Shown one piece after another: positions 49,561-61,677 of a stretch of DNA of 64,000 nt. The notes below the pieces were generated by a model. The model did no database searches. It was given only the letters and a program-made list of their open reading frames with translations, and had not been told where the DNA came from. Within the stretch, counting starts at the first letter, position 1. Each line of letters opens with the position of its first letter. The stretch is from Zonotrichia leucophrys gambelii. Taxonomy: Eukaryota > Chordata > Aves > Passeriformes > Passerellidae. The translations under genes and the position numbers were made by a program. The stretch is taken from positions 75,223,216 through 75,287,215 of the forward strand of contig NC_088171.1 in the NCBI RefSeq assembly GCF_028769735.1. Direction: 5' to 3'.

Positions 49561-52500
49561 AGCTCATGACCGGGGATTCAGTTTGTCATGGCCAAGATAA
49601 GGTGCATTTCCAAAGTCAGTTCTTCCCTTATATAATCAGCTAAGTTCTGAACTATCCATGTAGAAGAGATCACTGATTTAAAGCTCCAGAAACATTGCTG
49701 CTGGAGTAGGAGATTATAGCTGTTTTCTTCCATTAGTACTCTAAATCAGGAATTTCTGAAGTACACTTACATGTTAAGTACAAACTGAACAGCTACCTCA
49801 GGCTACAAGTTCAAAATGATACTTAGAGGCAATGTCAAAAATAACTTGGAAAGCCTAATTGCTAGAATGACTGGGGAGTGAAAAGATTAACTGGAAAATG
49901 CTAGAGAAGAAAATGCTTCCAGATGTGACTATCTAGCCCAGAGGAGCATACTTTTTGCATGCATGCTTAACAGTGCAACTACCCGATGCTCTTGGCCTTG
50001 GACTAAGAGGTGGTTGCAGTGACTTTGGGTGGAGAATAAAATTCCAGCCCAAGCTGCTCCAGAAGACCTTGGAACTGACCTTTCCATCACAAAAGCTTTG
50101 CTGATGTAATACCTATTGAATGGCACATTTCTCTTTCTTGTAAGACTATAATTCAAATCACACTCAGATCAGATTATTACCTATTAGGAGGTTTTCCAAT
50201 GCCCACAGATGAATTTATTAATTATGAATACAAGGAACAGAAATTCACAAAGGAGCAGCAAATTTCTGATTTGATCACTGTCAGTAGTTTAGTCCATGTT
50301 TTAGGGCACTCAGACAATACTGGAAGAAGAGTAAGAAATCTGTCTCTGGGTGAACCTGAAAGCCAGATGAAGTTAACCTTCTGCTAAGATCCTGGATGGT
50401 AATGGAAAAATAACATCCTCAGGACACCTAAATTTGTCAGATTTTGCAACTAATCTAAAGGGGAAACACTGACTTTCCACAGGGACTTGCACTTTTTCCA
50501 CTGGTGTCTGATGACTGAGATACTCTGATTGAGAGACAGCAAAGCAAGTTTTGGATATTGGAACAGGATCTAGAAGTCCAAGGATTTCCCACTTAGTCAT
50601 GGGTATGTCATGGGCTGAGTTGGGTCCAATGAAAATATAGAACTTCTCAAGATGGAAAATATTATACTAATGAATCCCTTTAAAAGAATATGTAAGGAAC
50701 ATGCAACATGGGGAATTGAACAGAACACCATACTTCATGCTTTTGCAGCCTGCCACACCACTCTTGAAAAGGAGGGTGTCAAGGTTTGGGAGAGTAACTA
50801 GCAATCTGTATATTTTACAATGGACCATAAACACACTAATACTAAACTAATAAACACACCAGACTGGCTGTTTTAAAGGGACATGCATTAGATGCTACAT
50901 TTAATCATCATGTTGGACTGCCCAGTCAGAAGGAGCAGCTGACAAACATAATACTGAAGTCAGAGACTTTAATAACATAAATACAATGGACCTGCTACTG
51001 AAGGTGTCATTACAATATAACATTGAGAAACACTGACACCTCTCAGATATTTCCTTTTTGGTTGTTTATTTTGTTGTTGTTGTTGTTGTTGTTGTTGTTA
51101 TCCTGAAGATGCAGCGAGAAGTAGATTATGCCATTAATGCAAACTTACCTTTTAGAAAAGGTCATCTTTCCATCTGAAGTTAATCTCCAAGCCAATTTCT
51201 TTGGAATAGTGGTCCAACAGCAGTAATTCCCAGTCATTTCAAGTGGCATTCTCAGTGGTATTCTATTGACTACTTAACAAAACATCCTTAAAACAAATAG
51301 TAAATGAAGCTTAATGAGAGTTCCAGCTGTTAAATTTCCTGTGCAATTCTGAATTTTCAGCAAGTATACAACAGTTCTCCATTTTATTTTTAAGCCAATT
51401 TTATAAATCCCCTTCTTTTCAAAACGTGCATGTATATAGCATACTATATTATAAACATTAAAGTAAACTTCCTACTTTGATGAATTAATGTTTTCAATCT
51501 CATAGCAAGCAACTGCAATGTAAACATTGATATTCAGAACACTAAAGCATCTGGTGGTATTATCTGTATCTGTCTAACAATTAAACAAAATGAAAAATGG
51601 ACCTTATTACTGAACTTCCACTGTGCTCTGCTTTTCAGTTTCCAGTGGAATTTAAGTTTAGGTTTCTTTCTGTTGTACTCCACAGTTCTTGGGAGAAGTA
51701 CTGATAGGTTTTTGCTACCCATGTTTCATTCAATCTGAAAGGAATGTGTTGACATAAAGAATCTGGAAGAGAAGTCTACTCCCTTTCAACAAAGTGTCTG
51801 ATATGCTCAATTCTTTATCTGTTGAAGTCAGCTGATTGGCACCAGTGGTCCACTCTTCAGAGTGAATATATTTTATTCTTTCATATTTTTGAATGAAAAC
51901 CCAGAATACTAAAAGATACAGAGCACATTTATTTCTCAGAAAGAGTGAAAGAAAATTTTAAAAAGGTACTCAATTAGCTAACACCTCTTTGCCTTTTAGA
52001 AGCTGACTGCAGTGTTTATATCAAATTAACATACTTTGTTAGTACAGCTAATTATTAGCATAAGTCACACTCATATGCACCTTCACTCATTTTCTATCAA
52101 ATTTCTTAGGACCTATGATTTCAGAAAATGAAACAAACTTATTAAAAATGTTCAATATTATTCAATTTTATTCAATAAAATGAATAATGAGAACACATTT
52201 AATGTACTCCATGCTGCACATACAAACTAAGAAAAAAAATCTCAATATTATACAAACTAAACAGGAGATAAAGTGGGTAATGATCCTTGTGAAGACCTCT
52301 AGAACCTAAATATCTGAGATTTGGAAAGTGAAAAACAAAATATCACAAGATCATGCAGACATGAATATTTACAAATACTACCTTTTTATTAATGTCTGTA
52401 ATGAGTCCTCTGTACTAAAAAGAAACAGAAAAGAAATACTGCTTCGTATTATACTGAAAAATCTTAAGTATTGCTTAAAAATCTCAAAAGAGTTTGGATC

Positions 52501-53851
52501 TTGAACTGAAGAAACATCCTAACAGATAAAACATTTCACTCCAACTTGAAATTTTTGTCACAGAACTAATACATATTCCTTTGCAATGTTTATGAAATGG
52601 TGACTTTCACTTTTATGACTAATATAATCTTCCCACTTTAAACCAGAAATCAAACCGAGTTCTCCAGTCTTGCCTAGTCAGCGACTCAGTAACACTTTGA
52701 ATTATGCTGCACTCTCTTTTTCCTCCTTCCTTTCTCCTATGCACCTATTTAATGGTGTATTCCAGCCTCTAGGAGACTTGTATCCACACAGATTTTATCT
52801 CCATCACTGCAGTGGGGAGGAAGGTAATTATTCACCAAATGAATATTTTATCATTTTCTAGGCAAATAAGCACAATTTTAAGACAGATAAATGTGTAAAT
52901 TGGTAATTAAGTAGTATTGCTATGTTTATAGTCAAAAATTGCCACTCCACATCTTTTTTTGCTATCAGTAAGAAGCAAAAAAATATAAGTCTTGAAGTCC
53001 TGGGTTTTCTTTTGATGTGTATGCATACCTCAAGGAAGTGCATATCTTCTTAAATGGATTAAAAGAACGCCAAACAACAAAACTTACTGTGCTCTTGGTT
53101 GAAGTGTAACCAACAAACTTACAAATAAGCTATATTTTAAAAATGTATTCTGGTATTATTTTCATTCTACACCTTATTTCTATACCTGTTATATTGAGAA
53201 TGAAGCTCAGAATCTCTAATTGCACCTCAAAGAGAGAGGAGTGCTGATGATGGTGCTCAAGGCATTTAATATCAAGAATTCTGTGTTCACAGATTTCACC
53301 TGTTAATACATCAGCACTACACTGAGGTTATACAACACTTGCCAACGTATTTCTGACAGGTGATTTACTTGTTAAAAGCCACATGAAAAATAAGAAAATT
53401 ATAATGCCTAATTATAGTCAAATTTCAGTGTAGATTTTTTTTTTACTTTGTAGTGTTTCTCTTTGTCATGTGAAATGTTTTAAAGTCATCATCTATTCAC
53501 CTTTATAAATTTTATATCTCTTTACAGACTATCCAAATTGAAATACAAGGTAATCAGATATGGTAATGGATGTCAAAATTAAATATTTGGTTTATAGATA
53601 ATGAGTTCTCAGCATTTATGATAGCTAAATGCAGTTATAAAATGGGAGAAATTGAGAATTATCAATAGCAATTTACATTCTTCAGACAGCCAGTTGTACA
53701 CCTAGTTACCATCAAGGAATAATTCTTTGATTACATTTTATTTGAAAATGCCTTGCTAGATTTTTAATAGAGTATCCAACGCTGACTGAACACTATTACT
53801 TTGCTGGTTTCTCTTTTTTTCAAAATGTTAGGAAAAGATTTCTTTGTCATC
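49561..53851. other. Unique-looking AT-rich DNA, no gene seen
   Basis: No exon or confident repeat was found. A (GTT)n microsatellite lies at 51,071-51,099. A 'tgtcaaggtttgggagag' word near 50,778 resembles some LTR starts but nothing collinear follows. Confidence 0.55.
51071..51099. repeat. (TTG)n trinucleotide microsatellite
   Basis: Between nine and ten uninterrupted TTG units. Confidence 0.95.
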
Positions 53852-54105
53852 TGTAATAGATTTGGCAGGGATAGAATTAAATTTCTTCATAACTGTCCAT
53901 ATGGGTCTATGCTTTGGATTTGTGATCTAAAAATATTGATAACACACTGATGTTTTATCCATTGCTGAGCACTACTTACACACTGCCAAGGTGTTTTGTA
54001 CTTCTTGCACCATCCCACCAGCAAGGAAGCTGGAGGTGCACCAGAAACTGGGACTGGAACAGCTGATCCTGACTGACCAAAGGGTTATTCCATACCATAC
54101 GATGG
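53852..54105 (+). mobile_element. 5' half of an ERVL-like LTR (U3 only)
   Basis: The sequence starts with a decayed LTR beginning ('ggcagggatagaattaaattt' region), then 'attgataacacac' (53,935), 'ctgactgaccaaagggttat' (54,069) and 'tccataccatacgatgg', and stops exactly where a second LTR starts. The R-U5 half is absent. Same family and orientation as the next element. Confidence 0.8.
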
Positions 54106-54539
54106 TGTCCTGCTTTCACCTGGGATGGAGCCAATTTTCTTCTTAGTAGCTGGCGCAGTGCTTTGGTTCAGATTCAGAACAGAGTTGATAACACATTGAT
54201 GTTTTGATTGCTTTGATGTTTGATGTTTAAGTAGTGCTTACTCTGAATGAAGGACTTTTCAGTGTCTCGCGCACAAGGAGCTGTGAAGGAACATAGATGG
54301 GAGTCCTCCTCTCCTGGAGCTGCCAGTATACCAGCCTGTTCAATGGAAGTAGTGAATTAATCCCTTGTTTGGCTTTGCTTGCGAATGTACCTTTTGTTTT
54401 TCCTATTAAATTGTCTTTATCTCAACCCATGAATTTTCTCACTTTTACCCTTGCAGGTCTTTCCTCCATCCTTTTGGTTTGGAGTAAGTGAGTTGCTGTG
54501 TTAAACAACTTAATTGCCAGATGGGGTTAAACCATGACA
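54106..54539 (+). mobile_element. ERVL-like LTR, internally deleted
   Basis: Begins 'tgtcctgctttcacctggga' and ends 'gttaaaccatgaca', with TG...CA ends intact. U3 ('gttgataacacattgatg', 54,185) and U5 ('ctattaaattgtctttatct', 54,402) are present. The central 'accaaagggatattcc...TATA' block is missing, giving about 434 bp instead of about 595 bp. It sits directly against the half LTR at 53,852-54,105, and I found no 5-bp target-site duplication. Confidence 0.85.
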
Positions 54540-56514
54540 TCTATTTGTCTCTAATTTTTGGACATTCAAACAACTATATAAACAATTCAAACAACACTAT
54601 CCTCCTGTGAATTTTGTTTCACCTGTGTTTCTTCTCCAGAATCAGAAGCATCACACAGAAATGTAAATTTGAATAAGGATATAATCTATTCATTCATATT
54701 TATTTAACTATTTTAATCTGATTATCTAGTTGTGCTGCACTTTGCCCTAGAGCACTTAGTGAAAGTGCATGTCAGATACCAGAATATAACCAAATATCTT
54801 CCAATGGATTCATAGAGCACATATAGTCCAGGAAATACAGAATACTGAGACAGCAAAAGCATGAAAGAGAGTTTGCTAAAGGATAGCTACCCTGCAAAAC
54901 ATCCTGAGAAGACAACAACAGCTTCTTGGAGGTATTTTTTAAACCCTGACACAACAGTTGAAATTGTGTGTGTTATCCTAATTTGTTTTTTCTTAAGAGA
55001 AATGTCATGGCATAAGTCTTTCTTTTTTGACTTTAACAAAAGCATTCTTGATAAAAATAAGGCTATCTGCTCCTCATTTTTGACGTACTCAGTTCATGTT
55101 AAATTTGAAGATTTATAGTCCTCCTAAAAACCATTGCCATCTTCTCTCATTTCTACTCTGTTCTTCCATCTGCAATGCTCATGTCACCTCTAATGTCAAT
55201 GCAAAATGGTTCATGCACAACTGGCATGATGGACCTTGCTACTCAACATCTTTTAAAAGAAAAGGCTGCTCATGAAAAGCACAGAAATTCAGCAATAGTA
55301 GCACCCAAACTGGGGCCCAAGCTGGACTGCAGCAGGCACTTAGGCAATCTGAAGAGAATATGTGCCTGGACAGAACACTTCCTTGGATTTGTGAATGACA
55401 GCACACTGTTGCACCAGCCCTTGCTAAAAAAAACAGAAACGTGATAAACACAAGGCATGAAATATTTGAATTAACAACTCCAACACAGAGATTTTGTTGT
55501 ACTTAAACTGGCCATTTATACAACAATATGCCCATGTTATTAGCCCTAGTGAAGTATTAAAACCAAACAAATAGATTGTTGTGTTATTCCCAAAATGCTT
55601 GCTTTTAATGAGATAAGTTGAGGCTTACTTGTTTGTTGAACTCTATTTAATTGTTTTGCCAGTTGATCTTTGCTTAAGATTATCTCTATTACATAAGAAT
55701 TATTACTGTTGTACTTACATAAATGATTGAGGGTTTGAGAGTGCCATAAAATGCTCCTAGGGAAGAAAAAGAACTGCTAAGACTACAGCCTAGATATACC
55801 TAGTGAAGAAATAGTAAAAGGCATGTAAAAGTTTAGTAACAATCAAAAAGTTTGTGAACAGAAATAAAATGTTTTGAGATATATGAGAAAATATGGACAA
55901 ACATGGCTGTTTGTACAAATGATAAAAATACACTTTCTCTGTGGAAATATTTTAATACCTATTGCACATCAGCAGTATCAAAGTTAGATCCTCTCTGAAT
56001 AAAACATACTACTTGAACAAGTTTTCTCCCAAGAGGCATTTAAAAATGTTTGAAGTGAAAGCATTTAAAGCACCATCTGATATTCCCACACAAATTCTAA
56101 AGCACCATACGTACTCAAATGACTTTTCACATAAAAGTTCAGGGAAAAGATAATTTGAAGGATAAAAGCCCAGAAAATTCATTTTTAGATTTGTAGTAAT
56201 TGTGGTATATAAACACAATCAGATGACAAGTAAACTAGCAAAATGCATGTTTGCACTGTAAGTATATATTTACACATATAAAAAGGCCCAAATATAATTT
56301 GCTTAATAATTAAGGCACACAGGAAAGACTGTTTGAGAAACCATTCTAATACAACAGAGGGATTTTTAAAGTCAAAACATAAAAATCTCCTTCTCTCAAA
56401 ACACCTTCAGCCAGAAAAATCTGGCTGAAGAAATTAATTTCTGTTTGGATGACAACAAATGCTTCACAAACACCTCAACATTGATTTGCACAGCTTCTGC
56501 CAAAGGCTTGAGAT
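54540..56514. other. Unique-looking AT-rich DNA, no gene seen
   Basis: No exon or confident repeat. A slightly GC-richer stretch at 55,170-55,440 is open in several frames (89 codons plus, 70 codons minus) but shows no domain. Confidence 0.55.
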
Positions 56515-57262
56515 TTGCAAACCTCATGAAATTTAACTTCAAGGTCAAGTGCAAGATCCTGAACTGGGTGAGGGTAATCCCAGACATGAGAACAGATTGA
56601 GAGAATTTACAAAAAGGAGGCCTGAGTAGAAGGACTTTCGGGTTCTGGTGGACAAAAAGCTGGACATGACCCAGCTATGTTCATTCCCAGCCCAGAAAGC
56701 CAAATGTGTCCTGGGCTGCATCCAAAGCAGCATGGCCAGCAGGGGAGGGAGGGGATTCTGCTACTCTGCTCTGCTCTGGTGAGAGCCCACCTGCAGTGCG
56801 GCATCCAGCTCTGGGGTCTCCAGGCCAGGAAGGACATGGATCTTTTGGAGCAAGTCCACAGGAGACACACCAAGATGATCAGAGGACTGGAGCACCCCTC
56901 ATACACGGAAAGGTGGAGAGAATTGGGGTTGCTCAGCCTGAAGAAGAGATGGAAGTCTTCCAGTACCTGAAGGGGGCCTACAAGAGCTGGAGAGGAGCTC
57001 TTTACATGGAAGGGCTTCAAACAGAAAGAGAGGTGTAGATTAGATATGAGTAACAAATTCGTTACTGTGAGGGTGGTGAAGAAGTGTTGACCAGACAGGT
57101 TGACCAGAGAAGCTGTGGATGTCCCATTCCTGGAAGTGTTCAAGGCCACTTTGGATGGGGCTCTTACCAATTTGGTCTAGTGAAAAATGTCCCTGCCCAC
57201 AGCAGGGAGTTGGAATTAGTTGACCTCTGAGATCCCTTCCAACCCAAACCATGCTATAATAA
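56515..57262 (+). mobile_element. CR1 LINE 3' end, about 750 bp
   Basis: The copy begins in ORF2 ('aacctcatgaaatttaac') and runs to the CR1 3' UTR end ('cccttccaacccaaacca', 57,233). The frames at 56,677-56,970 and 56,706-57,038 together show the CR1 block 'LLLCSALVRAHLQCGIQLWG' followed by '...MIRGLEHPSYTERWRELGLLSLKKR'. They must be joined by frameshifts, so the copy is dead. It ends at about 57,262 in a decayed 'atgctataat' terminus. Confidence 0.93.
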
Positions 57263-60200
57263 GCCCAGCTTAGCTGAAGCTAGAATTGATGAGAATAGTC
57301 TGAGAATGAAGAAATTAGGAGACATCTGCATCTGCAGTAATTCAAATTTTCTGAGAATTTAATATTCTTGCAACATACAATACATTTGATTTGAATAACC
57401 AAACTAGATTTTCTGTCTTCTCTATTAGTTCCCATTTTGCCTATTTTAAACAGCATAAAAATCATTTATCATATGGATACTTCTGAAATTATGTGGGATT
57501 TTATAGAGAAGCTAATACTTTTTTAGCACTCTTCACTCACACTTTGTTATCCAAATTATAACAAGGCAAGATAATTCTAAACTAAGATCTAACTCATCAT
57601 TTGATCAAGTGGTTAACAACACTGAACTTTTAAAAGTAGCTATTGCTCAAGAAAACATTAGCTTATACTACTATTCCTTTAAAATACAATCACTACACAT
57701 TAAAGTAAGACTTTTTTATCTCCAACATATGCAATTTATACACCAAAAGGAAATTAGTCAAGACACTAAAATGTACATGGAAAAAGCCATCTGCACAGAT
57801 AAGGATTTTTTCATTTAAGTGATCACAAAAATGACAGCCCCTGAAGTGTCTTTGTGCACATCAAGAATTATCACAGATTTGTTCAATCATGCTCTGCAAT
57901 GCTGAACAATATACTTGTTTTTATATGAACCAGTAAGATCTATGACTTGTGTTTAGTACTCATTTTAAAAGGTACTAAAGCAGAGCCAATCATTTTACAT
58001 AAGATGAAGTGATAGTTTAGGAAGAAAATGTGATGAAATGGTAACAAAAAAGGGCCTTTGTTAACCACAAGGTGATAAGAAAAATACTTCAACAATAAGG
58101 AAGATATCAATTTGTCAAAACTAAATTATAAGAGCTGTTGAACTGGAACCTAATACATGGCTAATAGTAAATGTGACAGGGAAAATAGTGTCTTCTATTA
58201 AACTGTTAGTGATCTGTCAGAAATTTCATTGCTTATTCAACATTATTGGATGAGAACAGATAAACAAAATAAATTTCAGAATTTTCTAATGTTTCCTTAG
58301 ATGGTTTGCTTACCCCTGCTTCAGTGTGTTACACTAACTCAGCACAATCTCAGTAAACTTTTGACCAATGGGACTATTTCACCCAGCCTTGACAAAGCAA
58401 TAAAGACCACAAATGAGAATCAAATTCCCCCAGGCTTTGTAGAGACAGAGTGAATCTCTGCAGTGGGAAATGTGAGAAGAACGCAGCTATGACACATTTT
58501 TTGTCAACAGACATTGGCCATAAGGACATGCTGATCTACAGTGGCAAAGCCATTCTTGTTCTCTGTCTGATGGTAGATGTTACAAGTTTGAGGAACAGCT
58601 AGGATTCAATGAAGAGAAACAAGGAAAGCCCTAGAGCGTATAGAGCACATACCTATAGGAAATGGGGTATTATAGGCTGAACTGTTTTTACAGGATGTTC
58701 TGTCTTCTTGGATGGGAATAAACTACAATTGACCTTGACAAAAAACGGTTTGGGGAAGAAAAAATGCTTTTGGGTGAGCAGAAAATATGACATCAAAGTG
58801 TAAGACATGTGAGATTCATATATCCTTAGGAATCCCCAAATATCATATATAAAAAATACTCTATCCCGCTTCCAAAAATGGAGGAAGAAGAACTTACAAC
58901 ACATTAAGGGGGAAAAACTAGTGAAATTTCAGAAACCCTTTAATGTTGTCATTTCATTTGCATTAGCCTCTCGCTGTAATTATTCACTTTGATCTTCTGA
59001 AACAAGAAGTTCAATTTGAAAATGATGCCTTAGAAAAAAGAGAGTTTTAAAAAAGTGAGGGGGAAATAGCATTCACACTAGCAAAAAAAAAAAAAAAAAT
59101 CTGAGTAGAGGAAAACATTTACAGAGGAAAATATTACACAATTAACCTACATGAAAACCTGATTTTAAATCAACAGTGGAAAAGTTATCATCTTCAGTGT
59201 TATAACTATCAAACAAAGATCACTAACTGTGCTGAAATGAAACACAAGGCCTTTAAAAATAATAAAAATACACTATCAGAATTTTTTTAACATTTCCTAC
59301 TAAATGATTCTTTTCAGTTTAGCAAGATAGAAACCAATTTAGGAGAAGACAATTTTTTTCTCACAAGCCGAAATTCATTCCTTAGTGAACCTTGCCAAAA
59401 AATTATCAGCTGATATAATTGGTAGGTACTTACTGACTTTCTACTGTCAGTTCTACCAATGCCAAGTCTGTTAGTAATTTAAATATTTCCTAACATAGGA
59501 ACCAATCCACTAATTCTAAACACATCAACAACTCTTACAGTTTTATCAGAGTAGTCTTAATTGCATTCAATTACATTCAGTTGTCTGAACAGTCTCACAT
59601 TTCAATGTTATATACAGAAATAATGGAAATAATACTTTTCTGCCTTGAAAATTCACTCATGTTACTAATACATGCAGACAATCCTTTGAAGGAATGTAAT
59701 TTCATCTCATTTCAAAATTAATTTTGAAAGAGTTTTATATGTATATATACAGAGAGAGAGAGAGAAGTTTGGGGTATTTTTCAGTAGGTAGAAGCAATCA
59801 TTCAGAATCTATCATTATTATCTGGATTTTTTTCGACTAAGAAGTTCCTTTATTCTGATGGTGACTAATTCCCACTAGAGAGAGAAGAAAAGAGGCTCAG
59901 CCTCATTCCGGACCTTATTGCCAAGCACAGCCTTTCCAATGTTACTATGGTCCTTGAGACCTGGAGATATAACTTTCTCTTCAGATCCCTGCTCAAGACT
60001 TTCTGCTGCCCACACAGAGGTTTACCTACTTGTGTATCAAGGAAATCAGTCTTGACAAAGCTCTGATGTAAAACTGCATGACCTTAGCTCAGGTTTCATT
60101 AAAATTTTGAAAAGTGATGAAAAAATGTCAAAATGTTTGGAGACGAATAAGTTAAAACCCTAGACAGAGGCTAAAATGACTGAGTTGGGATCATTAGTAG

Positions 60201-60734
60201 CTAAAAGATGCAAGAGGAAAAGCAAAACCAGGTTATGGTATAAAATAATTAAAATAAATGGGGAGACTAATTGAGAAACATCTGGTCAAGTCATTGCCAT
60301 CATGCCTAGTGGCAGACAGCGGCTCAGAAATGTTGAGGACTCTGGAGACAGATCTTACAATGCAGTCAAATGCATGCAATAAAACCTCTTTAGATAACCT
60401 ACTGCTAATGGTGAACATAGAAATGCTTAACAAAACAGCGCATTAACCAGGGCCAGGAGCAACAGTGGGAAAAGCCAACCCTCCATAAAAAGTCCTTCTA
60501 AGCTCTGCTCACACAAGGGATGCAGATAACCCAGACAGACCTCGACATGAACATGGTGGCACCATGGTACCAGCTGTGGGGTGTGCCTTGTTCTTGTGCC
60601 ACTACCTCAGAGCAGCAGTGAACATCCCTATGGGAGTAATGCCCAGGCAGAGGAAGTTCTTTGATTAGAGCTCCAGAAGGAGCTCTAATTTGAGTTTGAG
60701 GGGTTCAAGAGACAGACTACTGAAGTCACACCAC
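57263..60734. other. Unique-looking AT-rich DNA, no gene seen
   Basis: No exon or RNA gene was recognised. It contains a 17-base A run near 59,083, a short (AG)n at about 59,752-59,766, and an 11-bp perfect hairpin at 60,664-60,689. The last 300 bp, which are GC-richer, may be a decayed 5' continuation of the CR1 that follows. Confidence 0.5.
60664..60689. other. Perfect 11-bp hairpin with 4-base loop
   Basis: ATTAGAGCTCC at 60,664-60,674 is followed by AGAA and then GGAGCTCTAAT at 60,679-60,689, an exact inverted repeat. No T-run follows it and no gene is nearby, so it is not a bacterial-type terminator. Function unknown. Confidence 0.9.
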
Positions 60735-61565
60735 CCTCCCTGGGACAAGTCCAGCAGAGACACAGGAGGTATGATATTGAGGATTCCCTATTCTCTCTCC
60801 CCGTAGCTAGACATGGTGGCTTAAGGAATAGGGGGGAAGAGCAGTAAGCTCCTGCACTGTGCAGAAGACACATCTCCTCTGTGGCTACCCCACGTCCCCA
60901 AATGCCCTTGCATAGTAAATATGAGGCTCTGCAAGTGGACTTGAATGATGATGAAAATGATAGTCCATTTAAGTTGGAGTAGTTGCCATGGTTACATTGG
61001 CCTATACCCTGTTTCAAAATCAATTCCATAAGGAAAAAAAGGCAATTCATTGTCATAGGAGACTTTCCTGATGGGCACAGAATGCCCAAAGACACGACTG
61101 GATCCACTTCTCAGAGAAGTCTGCTGCCTCCCAGGGACACGGGTTAAAAAAGTGATGAAAAAAATTTCTGCTATAGCACAGCCCTCACATTATTATCCAT
61201 TATTGTTTTTTAATGCAGGAAATGATAAGTTGCCATAATAAGTCCAAGGGCAATCAAAAAAATGCTTCAGGACCTAGGCGTGATGTGTTAAGGAATCAGG
61301 AACACAATGTTCTCCTCCATTCTTACAGTTGCAGGAAATGATGAGGGAAGAAACAGCAAATCAAAACCTTGCTGGTGTCATTGGCAGAATTCTGGGATTT
61401 TTAATGACAGAACAGTCTATATAACACCAGGCCCACAGGCAACAGATGAGGTTCATCATTTTCAAAGAAGAAAAAGGATCTTCACACAAGGGTTAGTAGA
61501 GCGCACTAAAAGAGCTTTAAACCAGTTTTGAAGGATAAAAGGGACAAAACCAGGCTGACTAAAGA
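60735..61565 (+). mobile_element. CR1 LINE 5' part (ORF1 region)
   Basis: The DNA is collinear with the ORF1 region of long avian CR1 elements: 'ctagacatggtggctta' (60,808), 'gcagaagacacatctcctct' (60,861), 'gaggctctgcaagtgga' (60,922), 'agttgccatggttac' (60,981), 'aagtctgctgcctcccaggg' (61,117), 'attattatccattattg' (61,190), 'gttgcaggaaatgatgaggg' (61,328), 'agagctttaaacc' (61,510) and 'ataaaaccaggctg'-like sequence at about 61,545. This part of CR1 is rarely kept because most copies are 5'-truncated. The RT-coding middle is absent. Confidence 0.85.
61040..61531 (+). pseudogene. CR1 ORF1 esterase-like (SGNH) domain relic
   Basis: In long CR1 elements ORF1 carries an SGNH/GDSL-type esterase-like domain. 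Here the first block reads 'FIVIGDF' (about 61,049-61,066), with the nucleophile Ser of the usual GDS replaced by Phe (codon 61,064-61,066). The last part is an open frame at 61,307-61,531 containing 'SSILTVAGNDEGRN', 'TVYITPGPQATDEVHH' and 'RIFTQG'. In it the D-x-x-H pair is kept (Asp codon 61,445-61,447, His codon 61,454-61,456). A stop and frameshifts lie between. It is a decayed, non-functional fragment, and I know of no host use. Confidence 0.8.
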
Positions 61566-61604
61566 AAATACATTCTCTTAGTCATAAAGTTTAGTTTTAA
61601 GTAG

Positions 61605-61677
61605 TCTTGCAAGAAGCAGGAAGTTAGACTTGATCCTTATGAGTCCCTCCCAGCTTGGGATATTCTATGATTCTATC
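61605..61677 (+). mobile_element. CR1-type 3' terminal tail
   Basis: The segment ends with 'cttgggatattctatgatt' and then 'ctatc', a CR1-type terminus, preceded by a 'gatccttatgagtccctccc' block. It lies 40 bp after the ORF1 relic in the same orientation. The two are either the ends of one internally deleted CR1 or a composite of two insertions. Confidence 0.75.

Noticed and set aside
50778..50960. Possible LTR start ('tgtcaaggtttgggagag')
   Set aside because: No other LTR landmark follows in order, so the resemblance is not supported.
56607..57170. 187-codon open frame on the minus strand
   Set aside because: It is antisense to a CR1 3' end whose plus-strand similarity is clear. Its translation has no domain and is rich in Ser/Leu/Pro as expected from the reverse of CR1.
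60982..60995. X-box-like GTTGCCATGGTTAC
   Set aside because: It coincides with a word that is part of the CR1 ORF1 sequence itself, so it is explained by the transposon.
60685..61107. 140-codon open frame on the minus strand
   Set aside because: Antisense to the CR1 ORF1 region. No recognisable domain.
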